Below are positions 1 through 5,485 of a stretch of DNA of 16,340 bases, piece after piece. The DNA lies in assembly GCA_002331625.1 (NCBI GenBank), contig DCZN01000127.1, forward strand, positions 77,955-94,294, written 5' to 3'. The notes beneath the pieces are model-generated. The model was not told the DNA's origin. It saw only the letters and a program-made list of their open reading frames with translations, and ran no database searches. The first letter of the stretch is position 1. Every line of letters begins with the position of its first letter. This stretch comes from Nitrospira sp. UBA2083 (GTDB taxonomy: Bacteria; Nitrospirota; Nitrospiria; Nitrospirales; Nitrospiraceae). The position numbers and the translations under genes are program-made.

Positions 1-294
1 TGACTTTGCCGCTTTCTTGAGAGAATTCACCAAGTCTTCCAGTTCTTCCATCGCCCGAGAACTCAGCGAGTAATACATCCACCGCCCCTCCCGACGATCC
101 TCGACCAGCCCTGCATCCTTGAGGACCTTGAGGTGAAACGACAGCCGTGACTGCGCCGCCTTCATCGAATCCATGAGCTCACAGACACACTGTTCTCCGT
201 CTTTCAAACGATCCAGCAGCTCCAAGCGAGTCTCATCCGACAGCGCATGAAACAACACCACAGCTTTCTCGGTTGAGCGAGCACTGGCAACCAT
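1..294 (-). CDS. ArsR/SmtB-family metal(loid)-responsive repressor (C-terminus off the left edge)
   Basis: The minus-strand frame from the ATG at 294 stays open for 98 codons to the window edge, so the C-terminus is not seen. It has the winged-helix layout of ArsR/SmtB repressors: an N-terminal helix with ALSDETRLELL (residues 17-27), a recognition helix region with SRLSFHLKVLKDAGLV (49-64), and a wing with RREGRWMYYSL (67-77). Cys36 and Cys38 in the ECVCEL-like stretch sit where ArsR proteins bind As(III)/Sb(III) on helix alpha-3, so a metalloid or soft-metal sensor is likely. Proteins of this family repress their own operon and let go when metal binds. Regulated genes would lie beyond position 1 and cannot be named. 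No Shine-Dalgarno precedes the ATG, and the promoter -10 is only 8 bases away, suggesting a leaderless mRNA. A GTG at codon 12 is an alternative start. Confidence 0.9.
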   Translation of the reverse strand, partial: MVASARSTEKAVVLFHALSDETRLELLDRLKDGEQCVCELMDSMKAAQSRLSFHLKVLKDAGLVEDRREGRWMYYSLSSRAMEELEDLVNSLKKAAKS

Positions 295-302
295 GGATCA
301 CA

Positions 303-331
303 TATATAACAACAAAACTTGATACGTCAAG
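303..331 (-). promoter_or_regulatory. Promoter and probable self-operator of the ArsR-type gene
   Basis: On the minus strand, TTGACG (330-325) and TATATA (308-303) are 16 bases apart and resemble a sigma-70 promoter. An 18-base spacer to TATATG (306-301) is the alternative. An inverted repeat CTTGA-TACG-TCAAG (318-331) overlaps the -35 box, where a dimeric ArsR repressor would block RNA polymerase. The transcription start would fall within a few bases of the ATG at 294. The boxes and repeat are seen; their use is inferred. Confidence 0.5.
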
Positions 332-748
332 AGATGGGGATTGGATGAGTCACCTGAGCCGTACGACCTGCGGTTTACAAAATTCAAATAGCCCTATCTC
401 AGACAACCTAACTCCACAAGAAACAACGAATCAGGCCACCCCCTGACGTGGAAGGAAATCGGGCCAGTTTCTCCTGTCCTGGTAGCAACGTGGTGGCAGG
501 TAGTGGTGCAAGAGCGGTAGGTTTGAAGACACTACAGACTCAGTGGCTATACGTCCCGATCTCGTACAATCGTTTCCCACTCAATTACGTACAGAAGATC
601 AAGAGAGAAGCGAACAACCGATCAAAGAGATCGGACAGGATAGTTCTGCCACGGTTTAGCTACAACGGCAATCAGTGATTTTCAGCAAACACTTCTGGTT
701 CTGTCAGGGAATTCGCCTCGTTATTGGTTAAACATTCGCGTATTCTTT
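332..748. other. Gene-free low-GC stretch
   Basis: No convincing gene, RNA or mobile element is seen here. Short open frames exist on the plus strand (for example from a GTG at 448), but they lack a ribosome binding site and a recognisable composition. The base composition is clearly poorer in GC than the right two thirds of the window. The right end should hold the promoter of the NAD(P)-binding gene at 766, but no good -35/-10 pair was found. Confidence 0.5.
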
Positions 749-765
749 GAGAAGGTCAACACCAC

Positions 766-1395
766 ATGAATCTGGCAGTCTTTGGTGCATCAGGGGGTGT
801 AGGGGCAGCAGTACTCAGTCTCGCACAATCACGGGGCTGGAGCGTGCGGGGACTGGTTCGACCATCGTCTCAATGCAAGGAAGAAGCGGGGGTTGAAATT
901 ATTCGCGGTTCCCTGGAGTCACCAACCGATGTGCTGAGGACCCTTCATGGTGCCCATGCCGTACTGTGTCTCTACGGACCGCGCTCTGCTCAGAGTAACC
1001 CTTTTTGTGCTCACGCGACTCTTCAGATCATCGATGGCATGCAGGGGATGGGGCTTCGCCGTCTACTGTGTCTTACAGGGGCTATGGTTGGAGTGCTCCC
1101 CTCAAATGTGAGTCTCTCCTTGCGGGCCATGGCTGCGGCCTATCGATACTGGTGCCCTGAACTTGCCGCTGATGCTTCTGAGCAAGAGCGTGTGGTGATC
1201 AACAGCCAACTTGATTGGACGCTGGTGAAGCCGCCTCGATTAACGAATAGTGCTGCAATGCATCTCATCCGTTCGGGACCGACGCTACCTGTTGGGCTGT
1301 TGAGCCGCATCAGCCGGAGCGATCTGGCAACTTTTCTGCTAGATGAGGCGCGGGATTCGCAACATCTTCAGGAGCGTGTCTATGTTAGCAATTGA
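766..1395 (+). CDS. NAD(P)-binding Rossmann-fold protein, NmrA/atypical-SDR type
   Basis: This 209-residue protein opens directly with a beta strand and the glycine-rich dinucleotide loop GASGGVG (residues 7-13). An acidic/polar second strand and a region ending SLESPTDVLRTLHGAHAVL (about 49-67) follow, typical of the NAD(P)H-binding family PF13460 (NmrA-like, atypical short-chain dehydrogenases). The later LDWTLVKPPRLT stretch matches the conserved W-T-hhRP turn of that family. Members act as redox sensors, epimerase-like enzymes or flavin reductases, and the substrate cannot be read from the sequence. The catalytic YxxxK of classical SDRs is not evident. The start is supported by GAGAAGG at 749-755, ten bases upstream of the ATG. 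It is a short single-domain form, convergent with the deazaflavin-type gene downstream. Confidence 0.85.
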   Translation: MNLAVFGASGGVGAAVLSLAQSRGWSVRGLVRPSSQCKEEAGVEIIRGSLESPTDVLRTLHGAHAVLCLYGPRSAQSNPFCAHATLQIIDGMQGMGLRRLLCLTGAMVGVLPSNVSLSLRAMAAAYRYWCPELAADASEQERVVINSQLDWTLVKPPRLTNSAAMHLIRSGPTLPVGLLSRISRSDLATFLLDEARDSQHLQERVYVSN

Positions 1396-1543
1396 GCCTA
1401 TTATGCATCGGTTGGAGGAGGACTGCGGCCCTCCATGGGATGAAGATGTGGCTGATCTTCCCACAACCCAGGTTTGGCTTCGCACGTTCGACCTAATAAT
1501 ACGGAGACAAAAAAGCGGTTTGCGGGCCGCAACTATGCGCTAG
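1382..1543 (+). CDS. Possible small ORF overlapping the end of the NAD(P)-binding gene
   Basis: A 53-codon frame starts with ATG at 1382, seven bases after AGGAG (1370-1374), and ends with TAG at 1541-1543. It overlaps the upstream gene by 14 bases, as in translationally coupled pairs, and its stop overlaps the stop of the opposing gene. The product would be a charged soluble peptide containing EEDCGPPWDEDVADLP. No family is recognised. The SD lies inside coding sequence and could be accidental, so this is only a candidate. Confidence 0.25.
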   Translation: MLAIEPIMHRLEEDCGPPWDEDVADLPTTQVWLRTFDLIIRRQKSGLRAATMR

Positions 1544-2028
1544 GTTGCGGAGTCGATGCGAAAGACAGGATAGTCACCAGCAATCGCTTCAAACGCAGAT
1601 GCCGGGTCTTGGTGCGAGACTGGGAGGTGCTTACGGCCACTGGTAGCAACCTGGCACCATGCCTTGAGGATGGGGGCTCGCTCTAGAGGCGGAATCTCAG
1701 TAAGCATCACGGGATACGATTGGCCACGCTTAATAAACGCCATCCCACCCGCTGCCCGTAGGTTCTGCACCCATTCAGAACCGTCTCCTAGCATTGAGAC
1801 CAGATAACGATGCCCTTCGTAATCGGCAGCGACGAGGACAACTGAGTGCAGTTGGGCATTTCTCCGGTCTTTCACTTGTAATGTAACTAGGAGAGTAGAG
1901 GTTAAACCAAGGCCTGAGAGCCAAGCCCAGATTCTGTTATGAAATTTCCCGAAACGAGTCGGATGCCGCCCGCGATAAAACCAGTGAAGGTACCCGTGAC
2001 GCTCGGCTGGGTCTTCGTGTGACGGCAT
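1540..2028 (-). CDS. Deazaflavin (F420)-dependent nitroreductase-family protein
   Basis: The 162-residue product has the pattern of the split-beta-barrel DUF385/Ddn family (PF04075, nitroreductase-family deazaflavin-dependent oxidoreductase). After an N-terminal helix with FHNRIWAWLSGLG (29-41) come LLVTLQVKDRRNAQLHSV (46-63; usually TxGRKSG..R in relatives), then VAADYEGHRYLVSMLGDG (66-83), and then EWVQNLRAAGG (85-95). The SxxG....W..NL core is the family hallmark and lies near the F420-binding face. Characterised members use F420H2 to reduce quinones or nitroaromatics; others bind FMN or heme, so the cofactor is uncertain. The start is the first ATG and has no obvious Shine-Dalgarno. The gene is transcribed toward the NAD(P)-binding gene, and the two stop regions touch. 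Confidence 0.8.
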   Translation of the reverse strand: MPSHEDPAERHGYLHWFYRGRHPTRFGKFHNRIWAWLSGLGLTSTLLVTLQVKDRRNAQLHSVVLVAADYEGHRYLVSMLGDGSEWVQNLRAAGGMAFIKRGQSYPVMLTEIPPLERAPILKAWCQVATSGRKHLPVSHQDPASAFEAIAGDYPVFRIDSAT

Positions 2029-2041
2029 CCGGACACAACAA

Positions 2042-2146
2042 GCGAAGAAGATCTTCAGGGCAAAAAACTTTATCGTTCAGGTCAATCCGGTGTATGGGTT
2101 GGATCTGCCGGTTCCTGCCTTCATCACACGCTATTTCGATCTATGA
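2042..2146 (+). pseudogene. Possible C-terminal remnant of an unidentified protein
   Basis: The plus-strand frame ending in TGA at 2144-2146 reads as a protein-like C-terminus (...QVNPVYGLDLPVPAFITRYFDL) with codon use like that of real genes, but it has no start codon or ribosome binding site. Upstream it runs into the opposite-strand deazaflavin-type gene. It may be a fragment left by a deletion, or chance. No family is recognised. Confidence 0.2.
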
Positions 2147-2185
2147 ACAATACGCCACAACGTTTGTCACTGCAATAAGGTGCGA

Positions 2186-2389
2186 TCACAGGATCTGATG
2201 CGCATAGGCATCACAGTCTTTCCAGATGTGGGTATCATCACCTCGCAAGTAGGAAGTTCTCTGGAGCAGGTGCAGTGCGTTCCACCACGCAATGACCGGA
2301 TGTAGTGATGTGGCTCATAACCGCCAACATTGACCTGTGATTTCTTGGACCGCAGGGTAAGAGGTCAAGAATCCCTTGTTCAAATCCAT
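2186..2389 (-). pseudogene. Short ORF interrupted by an in-frame TGA (possible decayed gene)
   Basis: From ATG at 2389 the frame reads 24 codons (MDLNKGFLTSYPAVQEITGQ...), meets TGA at 2317-2315, then continues open for 42 more protein-like codons (HPVIAWWNALHLLQ, then RGDDTHIWKDCDAYAHQIL) to TGA at 2188-2186. Aromatic and hydrophobic residues are spaced as in a folded domain on both sides of the stop. This suggests one small gene broken by a nonsense mutation, with a CGA or TGG codon as the likely ancestor. No family is recognised, and no SD is clear. A small perfect inverted repeat (TCTAG/CTAGA, 2393-2404) lies just upstream. Confidence 0.3.
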
Positions 2390-2544
2390 GTTTCTAGACC
2401 TAGATTCTTAGCAGACCCCTTAGAATATGGAGCATATAGTGCTGCTCAATCGCTGATATGACACAGCATTTGTTAGGGATTTCTCCCTGTGATACGCTCA
2501 GTACACGCTTTCTTGGACCCCACCCACACCCAAAGAGGACGCTT

Positions 2545-2868
2545 ATGAAGATGCTTCACATTGTCTGTGGGAAGAGTTTGGAGAACGAGATCTTGGCCAT
2601 GTTTAAGAAGGTGGGAATTAAAGGATATACGGTGATCTCAGGCGTGGGAGGCAGCGGGGTGACCGGGACCGTTTCCTGCGCCAATACCTCGACCGACCAT
2701 AACACTCAGACCAATACGCTGTTCATGGTCGCACTCGGATATGAGGCCACATTCCTTCCACAGATTGTGGTGGCACTCAAGGAGCTGCGTGCCAAACATA
2801 TTCAAGGGCATGACGACCGTGAGATCCCCCTGAAAGTTTTCCTTCAACCCTGCGAAATTATCATGTAA
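2545..2868 (+). CDS. PII-like small signalling protein (GlnB/CutA fold)
   Basis: The 107-residue product follows the PII layout. A first strand MKMLHIVC is followed by a helix ENEILAMFKKVGIKG (13-27), then strand TVISGVGGSG (29-38), a loop of about 20 residues in the T-loop position (39-58), strand TLFMVALGYEA (58-68), helix LPQIVVALKELRA (71-83) and a closing strand PLKVFLQPCEIIM (95-107). In GlnB proteins the G-hT-V..V.G.G segment and T-loop bind ATP and 2-oxoglutarate and touch partners. Here the loop is short, rich in Gly/Ser/Thr, and lacks the usual uridylylated tyrosine. The C-terminal GxxGK element is absent. It is therefore a PII-like outlier, possibly trimeric, with unknown ligand. 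The start at 2545 is chosen because AGAGGA (2534-2539) lies five bases before it; an ATG at 2458 would add a non-homologous leader. It appears monocistronic. Confidence 0.75.
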   Translation: MKMLHIVCGKSLENEILAMFKKVGIKGYTVISGVGGSGVTGTVSCANTSTDHNTQTNTLFMVALGYEATFLPQIVVALKELRAKHIQGHDDREIPLKVFLQPCEIIM

Positions 2869-2956
2869 CCTCCGAGCACCGTAACCACCCGTCTGGCGTT
2901 CCTCGATTCTCCTCCTTGTCGACAACATGCTCAGTATTTCTCACAGACAGGCTTGC

Positions 2957-2977
2957 CTGAGCCGTGCGACGGCTTAG
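2957..2977. terminator. Hairpin between convergent genes, possible terminator
   Basis: CTGAGCCGT and ACGGCTTAG form a nine-pair stem with one G-U pair around the three-base loop GCG. It lies between the end of the PII-like gene (2868) and the end of the opposing L,D-transpeptidase gene (3010). No T-run follows on either strand, so intrinsic termination is uncertain. Confidence 0.3.
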
Positions 2978-3009
2978 CGTGCTGATTCCGCTTGCGAGTG
3001 CCGTCAAGT

Positions 3010-3800
3010 TTACCGATCTCCCGGTGCCCGGCCGATGATGTGAACTCTTGGTCCGTAAGGCAGTGGGATCACTTCATCTCCCTGCGCCTCACCTCCGAGC
3101 ACCCACTCACAGCTCTGGGACTTTGGGAATACCATACTGCTCCTTCTGCATCGGTTCGTCATAGAGGCCGATACAGCCGTGAGAAGCGGGGTAGCCCGGC
3201 AAGTCCCGTCCATGAATCCAGTACGACACGCCCTCGCGATTGATATGAAATCGAAGTGCGTAATTCATCGGATAGGGATGATCGGTTCCTTCGACCCTAT
3301 AGAGGCAGGATCGATGGGCTCGATGAGCGGCAGTGAGACGAAATTCCCCTGTTGGCGTTTCACTATGGCCGTTCCCTGAGGCGATCGGCACGGCGAATCG
3401 CAGGGTCCCATATTCGTAGGCACCAAGAAATTGCTCGGAGAGACTAATAAGGATGAACTGCTGGTCCAGTTCCGCCGCCGGATACACCAAAGGCAGCGGC
3501 GCGAAGTACTCTACGTCTTCGATGTGCTTCGGAACTTTGATCGACACTCCGGCAGAGACATGGCGTCGATCGATCCGATTGAAGCCCGCGACATGGACCC
3601 ACTGCTCACCAAAGAGGGTTTCCAACGTTTCCCCCGGGTCGAAGCGTCCGGCACTCCCACTCGATCGTCGCATCGCTGGGATAGTGGACGCTGCAGGGAC
3701 CATGCAATCTGATCGTTGGTTCTGAGTGCGCGAGAGCAGGAACGAGGACAATGCCGGCAAGTAGGATGCTCCACACCAACCGCAGCACTGTGGTGTACAT
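3010..3800 (-). pseudogene. L,D-transpeptidase (YkuD domain), broken by two frame changes
   Basis: The YkuD catalytic core is clear: YWIHGRDLPGYPASHGCIGL, with the active-site cysteine codon at 3175-3173, preceded by strands FILISLSEQFLGAYEYG and TPTGEFRLTAAHR. Such enzymes are periplasmic, make 3-3 peptidoglycan crosslinks or anchor lipoproteins, and are inhibited by carbapenems. The core frame has no sensible start. A different frame starts at ATG 3800 with a perfect signal peptide (MYTTVLRLVWSILLAGIVLV, cleavage after ALA) and runs to ATIEWECRTLRPG, where it meets GETLETLFGEQWV of the core frame. Removing one G from the five-G run (CCCCC on the plus strand, 3631-3635) joins them. GETLETLFGEQWVHVAGFN looks LysM-like. 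At the 3' end the core frame stops at 3107, while a plausible C-terminus (CEWVLGGEAQGDEVIPLPYG to RAPGDR, stop at 3012-3010) continues in a third frame. This is a real pseudogene or a pair of assembly errors. Confidence 0.8.
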
Positions 3801-3892
3801 GATGGTCGTGCGTGCAACCGACGAATAACAAGGCGGCCAACAAGGCCTCGCTCTCGTGCTTCGTTGTTCGTATCTCGCTCTTTCGATCCTGA

Positions 3893-3954
3893 GTTTCAGG
3901 TTTCACGTTCAACATTTCACGTTGTGCAGAAGCCAAACACCACAAACCTGAAAC
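3893..3954. repeat. Intergenic repeat cluster with 11-base inverted repeat
   Basis: GTTTCAGGTTT (3893-3903) is the exact reverse complement of AAACCTGAAAC (3944-3954). Between them TTTCACGTT occurs twice (3901-3909 and 3915-3923, 14-base period), and a related GAAACATGAAACTTGAAA tract follows to about 3968. The cluster lies between the CBS gene end at 4003 and the start of the L,D-transpeptidase at 3800. It resembles an interspersed, noncoding repeat built on a GTTTCA unit. A hairpin with a 40-base loop is possible. Confidence 0.6.
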
Positions 3955-4002
3955 ATGAAACTTGAAATCGTTACGCCATATGTTTCCGACATCGCAGATT
4001 GT

Positions 4003-4437
4003 CTACGACCAATATTGCGACGCCTTCATATAGCCGAACAACAAATCCCGCCTGGCTAGAATCCCGACCAACTTCTTATTCCGGACCACCGGCACACGGG
4101 TCAGATAGCGATCTTGGAACAAGTCGGCTACTTGAGCGAGTGTTTGATCTTCGGTCACGGTTACGGGATGAGAGGACATAATTTCTGTCGCCAGGACCTT
4201 CCGAAGGTCACGTCCCTCAATCATGGCTTGCAAGAGGTCGTATTCCGTGACGATCCCGACCAATGTGCCGTCCTCCTCCACAACCGGCAGACTTCCATAG
4301 TTGCGATGAGTCATCAGATGGGCAATCGTCGAGGCATCGGTGCGCGACGAGCACCGCGTGACCGCATCCTCCATCAACTGTCCGACCGTCAAGGCCTTCG
4401 GATCGTTGGCCTTCATGAAGAATTCCGTTTGTCTCAT
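4003..4437 (-). CDS. Tandem CBS-domain protein (second of an operon pair)
   Basis: The 144-residue soluble protein consists of two CBS domains forming one Bateman module. CBS1 covers about residues 17-75 (TVGQLMEDAV, YGSLPVVEEDGTLVGIVTEYDLL) and CBS2 about 84-140 (EIMSSHPVTVTEDQTL, RVPVVRNKKLVGILARRDLL). The G-hV...D segments near the end of each domain are where adenosine nucleotides (AMP, ATP, sometimes SAM) bind. No effector domain is attached, so it would act by binding a partner. The start at 4437 is set by TGAGGA five bases upstream, which overlaps the stop codon of the preceding gene seven bases away. A longer in-frame reading to 4572 would run into that gene. Last gene of the three-gene minus-strand operon. 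Confidence 0.88.
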   Translation of the reverse strand: MRQTEFFMKANDPKALTVGQLMEDAVTRCSSRTDASTIAHLMTHRNYGSLPVVEEDGTLVGIVTEYDLLQAMIEGRDLRKVLATEIMSSHPVTVTEDQTLAQVADLFQDRYLTRVPVVRNKKLVGILARRDLLFGYMKASQYWS

Positions 4438-4444
4438 AAAGTCC

Positions 4445-4891
4445 TCACCGTTGTCGTTTTCCGCCGGTGGCGAGATAGGTGCGCAAGACATCGCGCCGTG
4501 CGATGATGCCGACGAGCTTATCCTTGGCATCCACGACGGGAACACGAACAAGATCACTGGCGCGTAGCACATGCACCAATGTCCCGAGCGTCATTTCCGG
4601 CCTGACTGAGTATGGGTTGGCGGTCATGATATCCTTCGCCGCAACTGTCCCGAGCGGATGACCATCGTCGACGGCCCCCAGGACATCATGCTCACTGACA
4701 ATGCCGGTCAGCCTCCGCCCATTCTCTACAACCGGCACAGCCCCGAACCCCTCGATCATCAGCGAGGCAATCACATCACCTTTCGTCCTCAGGTGGACGA
4801 ATTGCACTTCTTTCTCCATCACCTGCCTGACGGTCATGGAATCGAAGTCTTTAACTTTGACTTTCGCCTTGGCTTTCTTCTTTTTTTTCAT
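4445..4891 (-). CDS. Tandem CBS-domain protein with lysine-rich N-terminus
   Basis: A 148-residue protein with a strongly basic leader (MKKKKKAKAKVKVK) followed by two CBS domains, about 19-75 (TVRQVMEKEV, GAVPVVENGRRLTGIVSEHDVL) and 86-142 (DIMTANPYSVRPEMTL, RVPVVDAKDKLVGIIARRDVL). It is a clear relative of the next gene, so the pair probably arose by duplication and may heterodimerise. The lysine tail could bind nucleic acid, membrane phospholipid or an acidic partner; this is inference. It has a very strong ribosome site (AAGGAGGGG) and overlaps the upstream exported-protein gene in an ATGA arrangement (4888-4891), which favours coupled translation. Its start is followed by eight A residues, a potential slippage site. 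Confidence 0.88.
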   Translation of the reverse strand: MKKKKKAKAKVKVKDFDSMTVRQVMEKEVQFVHLRTKGDVIASLMIEGFGAVPVVENGRRLTGIVSEHDVLGAVDDGHPLGTVAAKDIMTANPYSVRPEMTLGTLVHVLRASDLVRVPVVDAKDKLVGIIARRDVLRTYLATGGKRQR

Positions 4892-5454
4892 TGCCCCTCC
4901 TTACCCGATGGTCCGACGTCTCTTCCTCCCTCTAAGTCCTCAGCAGTCCGAACCGGAGAGCCACGATCTTCTTTCCAACGAAAATGGACGACTTTCTGTT
5001 GATTTGGTTCAACCTTGATCCCGTTCAGCTGTTGCACGTAACCACTGAAGGTCCCCGACAGGTCATAGAGGCCCCGAGGGAGATCAACGAACAACCATGG
5101 GCCTTCCACTTGTTCAGGCGGAATGACGATCGCCTCCCCGCCTTTCGCCGGCTGAATCGTAACCCCAACGTGGGAAAGAAACGGCTTGCCGCCGGCCGTG
5201 AAGACAATTTTGAGAGGAAAGGGCGGATACTGAGCCGATCGCTCCTCCACCCCAACACCGGCACTGAAATACCGTATGGCCCCGCTGGTATACAGTGGCA
5301 GGGAATTGGAGATTGTTCGGCCCTCGGATTGCCATTCCAGCTGGACCGACTCGCCCGACTGAGCAATCTTTGCAATCATGGCTCCTTCGCCCGACGCCAC
5401 CTGACCTACGAATGTGATTCCGATCAGCAACAACCAGAGACAAAGCTTTGCCAT
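4888..5454 (-). CDS. Exported carboxypeptidase-regulatory-like (beta-sandwich) protein, hypothetical
   Basis: The 188-residue product starts with a Sec signal peptide (MAKLCLWLLLIGITFVGQVA, cleavage near residue 20-25). A mature beta-rich part follows. Residues about 80-158 (LKIVFTAGGKPFLSHVGVTI, then GPWLFVDLPRGLYDLSGTFSGY and NQQKVVHFRW) fit the fold of carboxypeptidase-regulatory-like/TonB-plug-like domains, which often serve as periplasmic binding or scaffold modules. The C-terminus is hydrophilic and Glu/Gly rich. The start at 5454 is chosen for AAGGAG seven bases upstream and for the signal peptide; the frame is open to 5568 but without signals. First gene of an operon with two CBS proteins, an odd mix of an exported and two cytosolic proteins. 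No enzymatic motif is seen, and the function is unknown. Confidence 0.75.
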   Translation of the reverse strand: MAKLCLWLLLIGITFVGQVASGEGAMIAKIAQSGESVQLEWQSEGRTISNSLPLYTSGAIRYFSAGVGVEERSAQYPPFPLKIVFTAGGKPFLSHVGVTIQPAKGGEAIVIPPEQVEGPWLFVDLPRGLYDLSGTFSGYVQQLNGIKVEPNQQKVVHFRWKEDRGSPVRTAEDLEGGRDVGPSGKEGQ

Positions 5455-5467
5455 CAGATAGCTCCTT

Positions 5468-5485
5468 TCATCGACCCGTCGATGA
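5468..5485. promoter_or_regulatory. Seven-base perfect inverted repeat next to the Shine-Dalgarno
   Basis: TCATCGA-CCCG-TCGATGA is a perfect inverted repeat directly abutting the AAGGAG of the exported-protein gene on its 5' side (minus strand). It could be an operator for the three-gene operon, or an mRNA hairpin that sets ribosome access. The repeat is certain, its role is not. Confidence 0.4.

Noticed and set aside
448..678. 76-codon plus-strand frame starting with GTG
   Set aside because: No ribosome site, low-complexity mixed composition, and no family resemblance; looks like a chance frame in a low-GC gap.
1396..1539. Terminator between the NAD(P)-binding and deazaflavin-type genes
   Set aside because: No stable stem with a T-run was found; the GC-rich patches do not pair well.
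2458..2544. Upstream in-frame extension of the PII-like gene
   Set aside because: The extra residues do not fit the PII fold, while AGAGGA sits right before ATG 2545.
3511..3945. Minus-strand frame with a lipobox-like LLAALLFVGC and a His-rich stretch
   Set aside because: It overlaps the signal peptide and core frames of the L,D-transpeptidase, and the rest of the translation is not protein-like, so the lipobox is likely accidental.
4438..4572. Longer N-terminus for the second CBS protein
   Set aside because: It would overlap the preceding CBS gene by over 120 bases; ATG 4437 has a proper SD and a natural domain start.
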